From Pterobdella sp. o SKG-2022 (Eukaryota; Annelida; Clitellata; Hirudinida; Piscicolidae), in NCBI GenBank assembly GCA_964035795.1, contig OZ038320.1, positions 9,818,671 to 9,882,670 of the forward strand: 64,000 nucleotides of DNA, written 5' to 3'. The translations under genes were made by a program, and so were the position numbers. Of the stretch, positions 50,335 through 62,929 are shown in pieces (position 1 is the stretch's first letter; every line of letters starts with the position of its first letter). The notes beneath the pieces were generated by a model. The model was not told the origin of the DNA, did not search any database, and saw nothing but the letters and a program-made list of their open reading frames with translations.

Positions 50335-53300
50335 TTAATGTAGAGGCAAATATATTAAATAACGTTGTTGATAGAAGCCAGCTATTTTATCTGATTGCAC
50401 TTGTTCGGTGTTTAGTGAAATCAACGAAGATAATGCCATTTTGTTCATCCACCTTTATAGTTTAAGCTTCGTTGTATTCATATATACTTGATTCATTATA
50501 CATAAATAAAATTATACACCCATACAGAATCACTTTATGGAGTTAAAATATAATATAAATGTGTTTTTTTGTATTATTATTATTATTATTATTATTATTC
50601 ATTTTACGTCTTATGTCTTATCGCATGAGGTTAGACAAAAAGTATGAAAACTGCATCCCAAAATATTATTGTCATAACAATTTCTGGATTTTTTTGCATT
50701 GTTAATTTTTTTACAATGTTTCAAATTTATCTTCAAACACCTGATGCTTACTTGGACATATCTGTTAATCTGTCAGAAGCCAATATGTACTCTTCTTCAG
50801 TGTTCCATAGCTTGAAAGCGCTGTAATAAATACCATAAATGAAATAATAATTTTTCTAAGAAGCCATTTTTTAGAACAATTTCGGTCTTTAAAAACCATT
50901 TGTGGTATAAAAATGAGCCAAAAATAAAATAGCTGAAGTTTTCAGAATATTTTGACTTGATTTTCACCACCAATGAAGAAATGCAATTGTGGGTAGGTCA
51001 AAGCATTCAAATCGTTTTAGCTTAGAGTTTACAAACAGAATAAAAAAAAGATACTATTTATTTGAGTAACCTAAACTATTTGTTCATAAAAAATAAGAAT
51101 GCTAATCACCTTTGTTGCCACTCAAGCATTATATTATTCTGAGCCAAATAAAACAAAATAATCATACAAATATGAACAATGAATTTTTTAAAAATCTTTT
51201 CAAAATTAAAAACCAGAAATAATAACTGGAGTTGAGGGTTATAAATAATTGAAATGAGTTTGATGGGAGCTCTTTATTGTACTTGAGGTGTTGAGAAGCC
51301 TGGTGCATAATAAATAATCAAAATTTTTCATTTATTTTATTTTGAGTATTAATAATACTAACAATTTTTTATATTCGTTGACATGAAAAGGAGAGACTTT
51401 AAAGGATGTGAGAGTTAAGATCAAGTCAGCATTTTCAGCCTGATAAATGAGTGATATTGTATATTTTTAAGGTTTAAAATATTATTGGTTTTCTCCTGCT
51501 TTTAAATAATTGTCTTTTGTGTACAAAATCATATTAAGAAGAAATCGTACAGTTTGATCATTGAAGCAGTAGAGCTGCTTGGATATGAGCAGGAACCAGT
51601 TTTTGATCCATTTTCGCTTTACAGTTTTCTTTTCCCCTTTAAACAACATATAAAATCTTACAAAATACATTATGATGTAATTTTAATATTCCAGAAAAAT
51701 CAATGAGTTAAATTCTGATAAGATAAAACCTGTTTACTATATTGTATACATATGTTAGAACATTATTAAATTTTTCGTAATTAATGACCTTTCTGAGACT
51801 TTAGAGGCCCTTTGAGACTGTAGTGTTTGGCGGATTCATCGGGTGCTTGAGTGGGTTTTGGTGCCCTAGTTGTAGCTAAAGGTGGTTTGGATGCAGCATT
51901 GATGAGTGATGATGACGATGCAGATTGTTTCGATGATGACTTTGATAATCGTGGCAAAGATGAGGCTCGTCTATAGTAACTCTGTATTATTAATAAAATT
52001 TTTTGTTTCGTTGCTTTTATAGTTATTAAAATGCAGTATAGCTATCATATTTTATCAAAAATATTTTCAAATGCGCTTTTAAAAAAGCTCGGTTAAAAAA
52101 TTTCAACTTTTTTGTTACAAAACTGCTACAAAAAATTAGTTTTTTAAGTAATGAAACATTATTCATCTTCAAAACGTTTCGACCCATGGTTGGGCAATAA
52201 TTGAATGATATTGGGCATGAAAAACAATATTCAATATATGTTAGAACAGTTAAGAACACAGATATAAACCAATAGAAATTTCAACCTGATTAGATATTCC
52301 TTCATCATCAGATTGAGATCCTCTAGGAGCCTCCTCCTTCACACTCTCTTCATCCTCCTGCTCCAACCTCCAAAGCCACCCCTTGCAATCCGTCTTGCCC
52401 AGGTCTTTACATGAAATTTTTCTTCTGAGACCTTTTGCAAGTAAATAACACATACTAAGTTGAGTTTCCTCTATAATATCTAATATGAGCTTGTTTAATA
52501 TCTAAGCCCTAATAAATTTTAATATAATATATTGATAACAATAAAGACCTTTCCTGGAAGGTAACTTGAGAAGTTGAGATAGCGATGATGATTTGGGTGC
52601 TTGCATCAAACGGGATGAGAGTGGGTTTTTTGGTTTTCTAAAAATCAATATAAGTGAATCTTTTAAAAATAGGCAAAAATAGTTCATATTAGGTTATGCT
52701 AAACGGGTCTCAGTAACTCAGGTATAGGATAGTTGGCCCGGTAGAAATAGTGGCTCACGAAGACAAACATCAAATCCAAACCTGGGTCAGAACCAACAGC
52801 ACAATAATGAAACCAATTTAGTATGAAACGTTGCGTGATTGCAAAATAATTTTACATAGAATCTAGATCCGCAACCAAATAATTCTATATCCCTTTCAAA
52901 GCAAAATCTTCCAAGTGTATCACAAAAACGGCATCTAATCAAAAAAAAACGAGCACGTGTATTTCACACATACACAGCGTCTTATGTTGTCTTACTGTCA
53001 TGGTCTGATTAGGACTCATTTCTACCAGATTAATGCGAAAAACATATAAAAATTTGTTTCTTCAGCCTTACAAAACAACCCAATAAATCTTTCGAATACA
53101 TACCTAGCCTTAAACTGCAGAAGCTAAGTTGGGTGAATTTAACGTAAATATCCAGAGCGAAATAATTAAAATTCAATGAAATATTTTAAAATATAAGTAA
53201 TTTTTAAAAAAATTAAAATAAAGATCATAATTGCATCATTAAAACTCAAATATTGACCTCTGAAGAGACATTGTATGAGCCTGATAATTATGAGTATCTT

Positions 53301-55052
53301 CATCCTTAAAAAAGTGAGAATTACCCATACTATCATCAAAAGATGTGTCATCGAAGTTTTTTGAGGCGGTTTTAATAACTCCATTATTTACACTGTAGTT
53401 ATCAGAAATAATACTTTTATTAAAAATAGTTTTTTTGTTATTTCCCATGTTGTTATCTTTTGTTTTCTTCGAGTCAGAGCCGTTGAACGTATGTCGTTTT
53501 GGACTGCTGTCAAGTTGCCTTATTTGTAATCTGATGATTTTTATGTGATGCTATTTTTGCAATCAGATCATAATTTATTTGAATTAAATATTTTCTTTTG
53601 AAAACGATTAATCTTTCTACAAAAATTTATTACCTTAAAAATCAGTAATTATATCAGACAATCTATTTCGATAAAAAATGATATTTATATAAAATAGGTG
53701 ATAATATACATAGAAAATAACTGTGATCCTCTTAAATGTTCATTTAGAATACGAACGTTTCTTAAATATTTAATAAAGATCTCTAAATGGTTAAAAATTT
53801 TTTGCAATTGTTCTCAAAGCTTTGCATTATCAAATTGTTAACATCTATTAGAGTCTAATGATATCCAGAAAATAACATAAAAGCAGCCTTTGACTGTAGG
53901 GGCTAATTTTGATGCAGTTTAACGTCAATGTTCAAAATATGAGAAAATTTGAATAAACAGATCCATATTATTGATAACAACTTTTATAATTTGAAATGTG
54001 TTAATCATAGACAACTTTCATAAGATTATTTTTTTTATTTTATAAACTGTAATACAAACTTTTCATGGGTTTTTTCTGATGTTCTTCTTCCAAGTTCACT
54101 CTCCTTTTCTACTTTTTCACCTAAATTAATCCTTTTATCAACAAGTGAGTTATTTTCAATTTTATTATTCATTTGTTTTTCATTATTATTTCCTTTGTTG
54201 ATAGATGTCTCATTTTTAAGGTTAATCTCAATAAAAGATCTTTGTTTTTCATTACTCCAATTTTTCGTATGTATTCTTTTGAGTCTTGATTCTTTGTGGC
54301 CAATGTTTCCTTTGTCTTTTGATGAAGTATTTATGGGACTATTTTCATTGTTTTCTTCATTTTCCTCAACTCTTTCGATAACATTAAGATCATCACTTGA
54401 GTTGTAACCATTGATTTTCAATTTACTGGAAAAAACCTTATAATCTTTGACTGATTCACTCAAATTAGGAATATCTTTTTTATTTATGTTATTGTCTGCT
54501 TTTTCTTTTAAATTATTTGAATTTTGTTTAATATTGATAGTTATAGAATTTTCATATCTTTTGTTAATTTTTTTTTCATAATTTAATTTTATTTCATTTG
54601 TTTCAGAAGCATTTTCACTTTGTGCCTTTGTGGCATTACCAATTTGCAGCTCATTATTGTTCAAATCTTTTATTAAAAAGCTTTTCATGTTTTCACAGTC
54701 TATACTATCTTGTCTCTTGAACTTTTCAAATGTAGCATCTTTGGAACAACTTGTAAAATTGTTATTTTGAGATTCCTTGTTTCTTGAAAAAAAATTATCT
54801 TTTTCGAATTCCTCATGCTCTATTTCTAAATAAAGTTTGTCCAAAGATCTTGATAAACGTTTGAAGTGCCTTAAAAAATATTTGTTTACTTTATATCTAT
54901 AGAATTTATATTTTAACATTGTATGTCTAAATGCTGGGCATTCAAGTATTATTACAATTTAAAACAAAAGTTGGAAATTACTTTTTTGTTAAATTTTCTT
55001 TTTCATTTTTTTCCAGTATTTTGATCCTTGATCTCACAGATAAACTTTCCAT
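50335..55052 (-). CDS. PH-domain protein of CNKSR/IPCEF1 type, 11 exons, about 642 aa
   Basis: Exons (minus): 55052-54982, 54869-54060, 53530-53258, 52637-52549, 52431-52286, 51981-51789, 51636-51551, 51439-51383, 51299-51283, 50820-50752, 50452-50335; every phase agrees and the sum is 643 codons. The C-terminal PH domain follows CNKSR/IPCEF1: KISCKDLGKTDCKGWLW, KRKWIKNWFLLISKQLYCF, ENADLILTLTSFKV, NAFKLWNTEEEYILASD, MSKWMNKMALSSL. Two exons (49 and 64 codons), acidic then Ser-rich, interrupt the domain after its first strand by about 100 residues. The N-terminal 400 residues are Lys/Asn/Glu-rich, beginning with a coiled-coil-like segment (SRIKILEKNEKENLTKKHF). SAM, CRIC and PDZ domains of full CNK scaffolds are not found, so it resembles the vertebrate PH-only IPCEF1. 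PH domains of this type bind phosphoinositides at membranes. The first two exons are joined only by phase; more upstream exons are possible. Confidence 0.8.
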
Positions 55053-58017
55053 TTTTAGCTCTAAATGCTTTGTTGGTTATGAATTGAAGTGAATTTTTCA
55101 TTGAAAGCAATGATTTATTTTGTCTAGATTTTTCAAAATCATCAATTGAATTTAACTTTTTTTTAAATATTCACATAATCGAAAAATAATTAAGGTATAT
55201 AATGAATATAAACCAGGAAGACAATAGTAAAAGTAAATCTAAGATTATAAAATACTTTTTGGAAATTTATGTTGTAAAAAATTGAACTTTAGTGAATAAT
55301 TTTTTTTTGTTCAGTAATAATTAATTTTTTAGCCAAAAATATAGTCATTTTATTAATTAAACTCGTGTTTTTAAGGAAAAGTTTAGCGTCTTTAAAATCT
55401 ATAATAACAATTTCGAAAAATGATATTTTCACTATAGTCCAAGGATAAAAGATGCTTTTCAAAAAATTCAATAGAAATGAAGTTCTATTTAAAATATTCA
55501 TTTTAGTTCTAATGCGGTAAAACAGTTGTTTTTCAAAAAAAATTTACGAAATATAACAGCTTTATTAAAAATTTTTCAACATTCTCAACAGTCATTCTCA
55601 TGCTGATGTAAGTCATATTTAAAATATGTCTCAACACCCACGTGTATCTGAAAATTATAATCAAGCTTCAGGATTATTATATAAGAAATATTTCGGAAAT
55701 TTTTTTGAAGGCGACCTCTGAACAACACAACATATCAAACTTTACAAAAGATTATAATGTAAGATATGTTATGATTATATAACAAAGTCAAATTTTACGT
55801 TAATTTAAAATTTTACAGACGATTTTAGACATTGTTCATGGTGGTTTTAAAAGATTAAATCAATGGATGAATTTCTACGAAAGTGTTTCTTTCATGTTGA
55901 AAGATTGTTTCAATCCTTACAGCTCAAACACACTCAATTGTTCTGTTAAAGTTTGTATAGACTTATATATTTTGAAATGTAACGCCTCGTCATAAAAAAA
56001 AATTTTTCTTAAAGATCAACTTCGTCAAAGTGTTCTCTTGTTGGAAAGTTTATCATTTGAGAAGTGATAACATTAGCTGCTCTTTCCCCAAAAATATTTT
56101 TGTCTATGTCCTAGGAAAGCGCAAAAACCTTCTGAAGTTTTCTTTATATTCAACAAACCCAATACATAGAGTATATTTTTTGAAAAAAGGTTTCGCTTTC
56201 AAATTTTTTAAATATTAAAATCATTAAAATTGTAATAATAAAGATTCAAGTTATATGGTGGAACTTGAAAACTCAGAAACCAGACTCCATTCTATTTATT
56301 TTATTCATAATTTTACAACTTTGGCCATAAAAACTGATGATTTTCACATTGTTCCTTCTGATAATCGTTTGTATAATTTTATTTTATGCCATTCTCTACC
56401 TATAAAGACATTTGCAATTTATGATAATCAACGATTTCAGCTTTTCTGATCAAAGTGGAGTTCGAAGGAATATACAGTTTTTTGCCAAAAATCATTTACC
56501 CTTCATTTATTACTTTGGAAAAATGCAATTATCAACACCCATTTGTGGAAGCATCTTTCGAAATTGATTCTTTCAGCCTCAAAGCCCCAGATCTCAAAAT
56601 ATCCATGGTTCAAAATGATGCTCTACTTATATCCATGTTTGTGAATATCTTCTCATATAGCTTAGGTAAGATACTTTAAAAAATTACCTTACTTACAGAC
56701 GTAAAGATAGAACTCTCAAAGTAGGGTTTAAGGTCAAAGCTTTGAAAAGGGCCTGTTTCAAAATGGAGCAAAGCTATTTAGTTAAGCATAGTTGCACAAG
56801 TTGTTTCCAAGTACACATTCATCAAAGTAATGTATTTCATAAAGCCTAACTAAAAACTATATCATTGATGCAGACTAGAACTTCAAATTTTAGCGAGCGC
56901 TCAAAGTTTCTTCTTCCATACATTTCAGCGCTACCAATAATAATTAATGAAGTGAGCGTTTAGTTTCCTAATAATTCAAATTGATGTGTCATGTTTTTTA
57001 TATTTATTACTGTATTATTCTTACGGAAATTTTTGTTTATTCAATAAATATGTGTTTGGTATATTTTATAATCTAATGCTTGATTAAATATTTTCAAAAT
57101 TTAGACGTTTTTTCCAATCATATATTTGAGAAACGCTTCGACATTGAACCCTGATTTGATAAAAACAATAGAAATGGAAAATATTTCTGTAAAATTGTCT
57201 ATATGCTTCTTAACCAAATTATTTTTGTATACCTTTTATTTATTGAAATAAAATATTTTGTTTGTATTTCAAATGAAATAATCTTCATGCGTTTCAAAAT
57301 GATAGAAATTCGCAAACTAATTTACCATATCCCATGAGAAAACAACTTTTCAAATATTCAGTTTAAATGTAAGAAGCTTTTTGTAAGGTGAAGTTACATT
57401 ATCAAGCACATGTTGATAATGCAAGTTCATCTCAAAAAAAGCATCATACATATAAAACGAACATTGCAAAGTCTTTCCCTATTTATACATTAGAACAGAC
57501 TCTAATAATTGAAGTGAACAGGATCAATTATGAAACAAGTGTTTGAATTAATAAAAATCATCCAAATCATGAATTTGAAAAGCATAAAATGTTTCAAGTT
57601 TAATGCATCACAATTGAATAAAAATCATTTCTTCATGAATTAACATTCAAGGTACTCCATATATAGCATTTCCCTCTGACCAACAGAAGACACCAGTTTG
57701 AAATCATAATAACTGAGAAGCTTCATTATATTATCTGTGAATCATTATGTTAGAAATAAAACTAAAAAATGGGTGATTTTTGAACACTAATAGTTTTTAT
57801 AATAGTATGTAGCTTTTTGTTGACAATGTAAAATGTTCATGTAAGTAAACTATGATGAAGTTGTGAAATAAAGTAGCCTACTTAATGAAGTTAGCTTTTT
57901 ATTGAGGCACATGAGAATTCTGACACATGACAACTTCTCAATGAAGTCTAATAAACTCACCAAGCTGTTCAAAGATTAAAAATTTTTATTAAAATCTATC
58001 ATTGAAACAATTCAAGC
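55053..58017. other. spacer with unassembled coding-like stretches (55620-56700, plus strand)
   Basis: On the plus strand several pieces look coding but I could not join them with confidence: about 55820-55950 after a TTTTACAG acceptor (FKRLNQWMNFYESVSFMLKD), about 56010-56060 (LRQSVLLLESLSFE), 56245-56449 (ELENSETRLHSIYFIHNF) and about 56440-56668 after a TTTCAG (FLPKIIYPSFITLEKCNY, ending at a GTAAGA donor). They may form one small gene of unknown family. The rest (56700-58017) is AT-rich and holds a palindrome at 57368-57449. Confidence 0.4.
57368..57449. repeat. palindromic element, diverged copy
   Basis: Left arm at 57368-57406 (AAGAAGCTTTTTGTAAGG ... TTACATTATCAAG) and right arm at 57411-57449 (TTGATAATGCAAGTTCATC ... 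GCATCATAC) are imperfect reverse complements around a 4-bp loop. Same family as 7409-7533. Confidence 0.75.
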
Positions 58018-58799
58018 CTAAAACCTGTCTCTTGTAAACTGGGAATTTTTGGATACATCAATTATGACTGAAGTTCCAACAACTAATAACTTCCATTTCA
58101 TACCGTCAGTGCTTTCATAAACAACACTATGACTCATTTTACATATTTGTTCTAATAAAATTGAACTGCCTTCACCATTGTCTACAGAAACAAATTCATT
58201 GGTTATTCTATTCTTTTGTATTGCTGGTTGTTTCGTGAAGTTATCACTATAAATACCTTGAAGTTCAGGCTTACCAAATCTGTTTGAAACCTCACCAAAA
58301 ATATGTTCTCTTAAGTTTCTAGTATTAATTTCATAACCTAACTGCATATTTTCTGAATATAAATTTGTTATATCTGAGTTTAAAACACTTTGTTTTTGCT
58401 TATTATTAATTGTTAAATTTTTGTCACCAGCATTCAAAGCAGGGGGCAATTTACTTTCCCCCACATCACAGCCCTCTGCTTCTAAGGACCCTAAAAGATG
58501 TTATAGAAAACGATAACACAATGTGTAATTTTAAAAATATAAGCTTAATTAGGATAATCAAGAGATGTACCTAGTGTGATGTGGGGAAAGTTAGGAAGAC
58601 TGTTGGGGCCCTCTTGAACCACGAGAGGAGGTTTGGGAAATGAGAGTACTGGAAGATTTACTGGAAATAAAAAATTAAATTCTTTATAATATATTTTGAT
58701 ATAAAAATCAAAGAAAATAAAAATCAATTATTTAAATTATAAGCTAAAGAATACCATGTTCTTTTAGAAAACGTTGACATTTTCGTTTTAAAGTATGAA
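58018..58799 (-). CDS. 3' part of an unknown gene (three exons)
   Basis: Exons (minus): 58799-58755, 58660-58571, 58490-58018, with matching phases. They read VHTLKRKCQRFLKEHVNLPV, SFPKPPLVVQEGPNSLPNF, PHITLGSLEAEGCDVGESK, then an Asn/Lys-rich middle and a hydrophobic end (MKWKLLVVGTSVIIDVSK). The basic first exon followed by Pro-rich sequence suggests a nuclear protein, but I recognise no family. No ATG is found in the first exon, which begins after an AACAG acceptor, so the start lies further 5', perhaps in the 290 bp before the divergent transporter gene. A shared promoter with that gene is possible. Confidence 0.55.
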
Positions 58800-59091
58800 C
58801 TGTTGAATTGACTTTGAATTAATTAAATTAAAACAAATAAACATAACGATTCCTCTCAATCGGATGCGTTTATTTACCAAGTCATAAACGGAAGATACAA
58901 CACAATTATTAAAGAGACTAAATTAATAATTTTTCAAAAATAAACTAATAAAATCAATTTTAAAAGTCGTTGAAAATTTTTTAAATCATTTTTTTTTTTA
59001 ATTTTATTCTTAATTTTTTATAATCGTATACATCAAAACATCAACGACATAATAAGATAATATTAAAGTTTCGTCAATAAATTAATGCACA

Positions 59092-62076
59092 ATGACTGAA
59101 TTTGTTTCAAAAACAAAAAACAGAAAATTTTCGTATAGGCATTTCTTAAGAGTATTTAGTGATAAGATAGTTTCTGTTGAAGACGATAAAAAAGAAAAGG
59201 AAGAAAAAGGGTTCTTTCGCTTTGTTGTATTATTTTCTGCTTTTGCTTGCAATATGATAATGGAAGGTTCATTTTTCTCGTTTGGGCTAATATACGATTC
59301 AATGGTTGAAGAATTCAAAGTAAGTAGGCAGATAGCAGGTTGGGTTGGGTCGTTCTTCTTATCACTGCCTTATCTTCTTGGTCCTTTGAGTTCAGGAGTA
59401 TGTGGGAGATTTGGAGTTCGTTTTTCCGCAATGACGGGAAGCGTTATTTCATGTATAGGATGGTTAGCGGCATCTAACGCTCAAAATATGATTCAACTTT
59501 CTATAGCGCTAGGTTTGGTTGTTTCAACTGGATTCGCTTTAATTGGTATTCCGACTTCTGTTGTGATACCTCATTTTTTCCCGATACATTTAACACTAGC
59601 ATCTAGTAAGACATTTTGAAAAACATTCTCAAAAATTTTAAAATTGCAAATTAAAATAATTAAATTTTAAAACTGTTTAAGGATTAAATTTAATAAATAT
59701 CCTACTTTAGGCATAGCAATTGCTGGCGCAGGAGTTGGAACTTTTATCATAGCCCCTTTTATACAAACATTGATGGAAAATTATAATTGGCGGGTAGCTT
59801 TTCAAGGAATGGCATGTCTTAGTGCGCTTATGATCGTTCTTTCCATGTCCTTTGATGCACCGATGGATGATGACGATGATTATGAGGAGACTCCGGGTAA
59901 AACGTTCTGATTAAATTTTAAAAATTCAATAAAAAGGGTGTAAATCATAAAAAACGATAAAAATTTAATTTTTTTTTAGACGAAACTTTTTGATATGTTT
60001 CTATACCATCATTAGGTAATTAATGTTACCAGATGATGGTATAGAAACATATCGAAAATCTTCGTTTGACGTTTTGTAGGTTGAATAATTCACAAAAAAA
60101 AATCTTCAAAATTTATAAATAAAAAAAATTTATTGTTCATCAAAAAAAGAAAAAGCAAAAAATGAAGAAGCAACAAACGAAAGTAAAAATGCTAATGATG
60201 ACTATGAGAACGTACCACCAACAAACTTGAAGAGGAACATGGAGATTTGGAGAAGAGCGGCCAGAGATCACAAAGCCTTGAAGTCTATTTCATCAGGCAG
60301 ACATTTTGCTCGTTATGGTTCTTTAAAACATAGCGAAAAAAAGATTTTGAAAGCATACTACAAGGAACACAAGGAGGAGGTACCAAAAAAAGAAAAAAAA
60401 CCTTTCAAGCTATCTTTAGGACTCTATAAAAACCCAATTTTTCTTTTTTTCATCATACAAAACCTTTTATTTTATTTTGCTCTGGACTCTCCTTTGATGA
60501 ATCTGCCATCTTTTTCAAGACAATACAATGTTACAGAAGAACAATCTTCCTACCTCTTATCAGCTTTCGGAATTTCCAACGCATCTTTTCAAGTTTGATT
60601 GAGAAATTTTGAACTGAATCTCATTGATTAAATTTCGATACTTTTCTTTAATAGATTTTCTTAGGATGGCTGGGGGATAAGCAGATTTTCAGTTTCTTTT
60701 TCATGTGCAACATCTGCCTCTTTGGTATAAATGATAATCAACAATTAATTATTTAAGCTTTTGAAAATTAACCGTAAATTTACATAATTCGACAAACAAA
60801 AATTTTAATTTGAAATTTGAATCAGCTTTAGTGATTGTTTTCATCCACGTTGTTATAATCATAATGATAATCTCTATACATAAATAATCCCAACGTTAGA
60901 CCCTGAACCCTGAAATTTTGGTCGTTTTCTAAAATAATTTAAAAAAAAATAGTATGATTATTAATATAGAATGTATTTTTATGGTTTCATCAATCAGTTT
61001 TAATTTTTATTTGGCTAGGTTTTTTCACATCAAACCCTTCAGTGCCAAATATAACTCTTATTCACCCCTACCACTTCGTGCTTTTTAAACCTTTGTGTTT
61101 TTTATTTAAATTTTTATTTTCAACTTGTTTGTAAAAATTTTTTTTTTGTTGTTTAAAAATTAAGAATTTCAATGTTTGAAGAATGCTTAAAAGTTTTCAA
61201 AATATGTGTCCAATCATTGATCAGTGTCATTTAAAAGAACACACTTTAGATCTCACGAAAAATCTGTTTTTATTAAACTTTGAGAAGTATATAAAAACTA
61301 GAATAAAATTGATTTTTTATTCAAATTTTCCAATTTGATTTTGTTTTATAGCTTTGAATTTTTAGACCTAAAAAGCAATTTGTTAAATTTTTTAGAAATT
61401 TAATTTTAAATTTCGAACCAAACTCTTCTATTTCAGGCGCAGGAATAGCAAGCATGGTGGTGTCTGCAGCAAAACAATACTGGCAATTTATGCTCTACAG
61501 CATATTTTTTGGCATTTTTGCTAGTGCAAATAGCGCTCTAGAAACATCATTATTTGAAGAACATTTTGGGCTTAAGTACTTGTCTGAATGCTATGGCAAA
61601 TCAGCTTTTGCTATTGGTTTAGCCACGATGTTCGGTCCTCCAGTAGGAGGTTAAGGATTTATGAATGTTCAATTCAAAATGTATAATAAAAAAAATTTTT
61701 ATCTGAAGGTTTTGTCTTCGACTATTTTCAAAAGTATTAGTAAGTTGATAGATTTTTTTAGATACAGTGAAACTTTATATATTAAATAATTATTTTTTAT
61801 GTCTATAATTCCAATATAGTAATGAAAGAAAACAACTAGATCTCATCAGTGATTGGAATTAAGTGTTGAAACTATTGAAAAATTTTTTTTTAAACACTTC
61901 ACAGTCTAGTTTATATATACTGCGGCATGGTGATGGCGAGCTCAGGCGTGGTGATGTACTTGTTGCCTCTAGGAATCTTCATTAGAAGCCTCTCTAAACC
62001 TTTAGAAAAGAAAGCTATCAGAAGCACTGGCAGTGAAGTTTCTATAGAGCCTACAAAAGTAGAAGAAAATGTGTAA
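59092..62076 (+). CDS. major facilitator, SLC16 (monocarboxylate transporter)-like, 7 exons, about 542 aa
   Basis: Exons: 59092-59605, 59711-59896, 60150-60592, 60655-60724, 61437-61649, 61709-61739 (31 nt), 61905-62076; phases match and sum to 543 codons. Twelve hydrophobic segments can be counted. Segment 1 reads CNMIMEGSFFSFGLIYDSM, which corresponds to the D-G-SFG region of MCTs, followed by AGWVGSFFLSLPYLLGPL, GSVISCIGWLAAS and a GAGVGTFIIAPFIQ segment. The long cytoplasmic loop between segments 6 and 7 is acidic then Lys-rich. The second half includes IFLGWLGDKQ (the conserved D-K loop) and ATMFGPPVGGFVFDYFQKY, as in SLC16. The family moves lactate, pyruvate, thyroid hormones, aromatic amino acids or creatine across the plasma membrane; the substrate is not predictable. 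The usual N-terminal DGGWGW motif is absent, so it is a divergent member. Confidence 0.85.
59980..60066. repeat. perfect-looking hairpin in an MCT intron
   Basis: Arms 59980-60012 (ACGAAACTTTTTGATATG, then TTTCTATACCATCAT) and 60033-60066 are near-exact reverse complements, and the loop is itself palindromic (GGTAATTAATGTTACC), so the whole 87 bp can fold into one hairpin. It lies in the intron 59897-60149. Its arms do not resemble the GAAGCTT family. Confidence 0.85.
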
Positions 62077-62929
62077 AGGAAATAAAAGATTTTAAATATT
62101 TATACAGCTATATGCAGAATATTTTACAATCACTTTCGTTTGCATAACTGATTTTAAGTAGTTTTTGTTCAATGTTATACTAAGTTTTAGGTTTAATTAA
62201 TGTTGATTTATTTTCTCAAAGTTGTTATTTTTGAATAAAAATTGTTACATAACGTCTAACAATGTGCTGTTACTTAGGATAAATTATATAACTATTTATG
62301 TAACCAGTATTTTTATACAGTTGCATGAACTGAAACCATCAAAAATGTCTCATCATCTTTTGCTTATTGCAAAAAAATCAAAAATAACCATTTGAGATTT
62401 ATTCCTTCATGAATCAAATTTTAAAAAAATTCTCATTCACGAGTTTTGAGCGATCTATGGATATATTTAACAAATAACTTGTAATATTAAGCGTTCAAAC
62501 ACTAATCTTATGAGCACAATAGTCTTATTCATTTGTCGTCATACTTTTGAGACTAGTATCACAGTTAAAAATAAATGGTGCTTACGAAGGCTTTGAGAAA
62601 CAAATAAGCTTAATAATCATTGTGTAATTCATTAAGAAATTCACTATTATATATCTCACACTTAGTAAGAGAATTATTCACGGAATATAACACTTTAAAG
62701 CATTGTGTTTTAGGTTCAAAAACTATGATGGCTTAGAAAATGATTAGTTTAAGTTGAATTATTTCTAAATTAAAAGTAAACGATTCAGTTGGAAAATTAA
62801 TGTTTTAAAATTAAATTTTCTTTCAAGTATTTTAAAATATAAATTTTTCACAGTTGAATATATTTTAATGATAGAAATTCAAATGCTGATAATTAATAAA
62901 AAAAAAACAATTATTTTATTTATTAGGGT
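62077..62929. other. spacer, no gene seen
   Basis: AT-rich 850 bp between the transporter gene and a LINE that converges on it. Expected to contain the transporter 3' UTR. No exon or repeat recognised. Confidence 0.45.
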
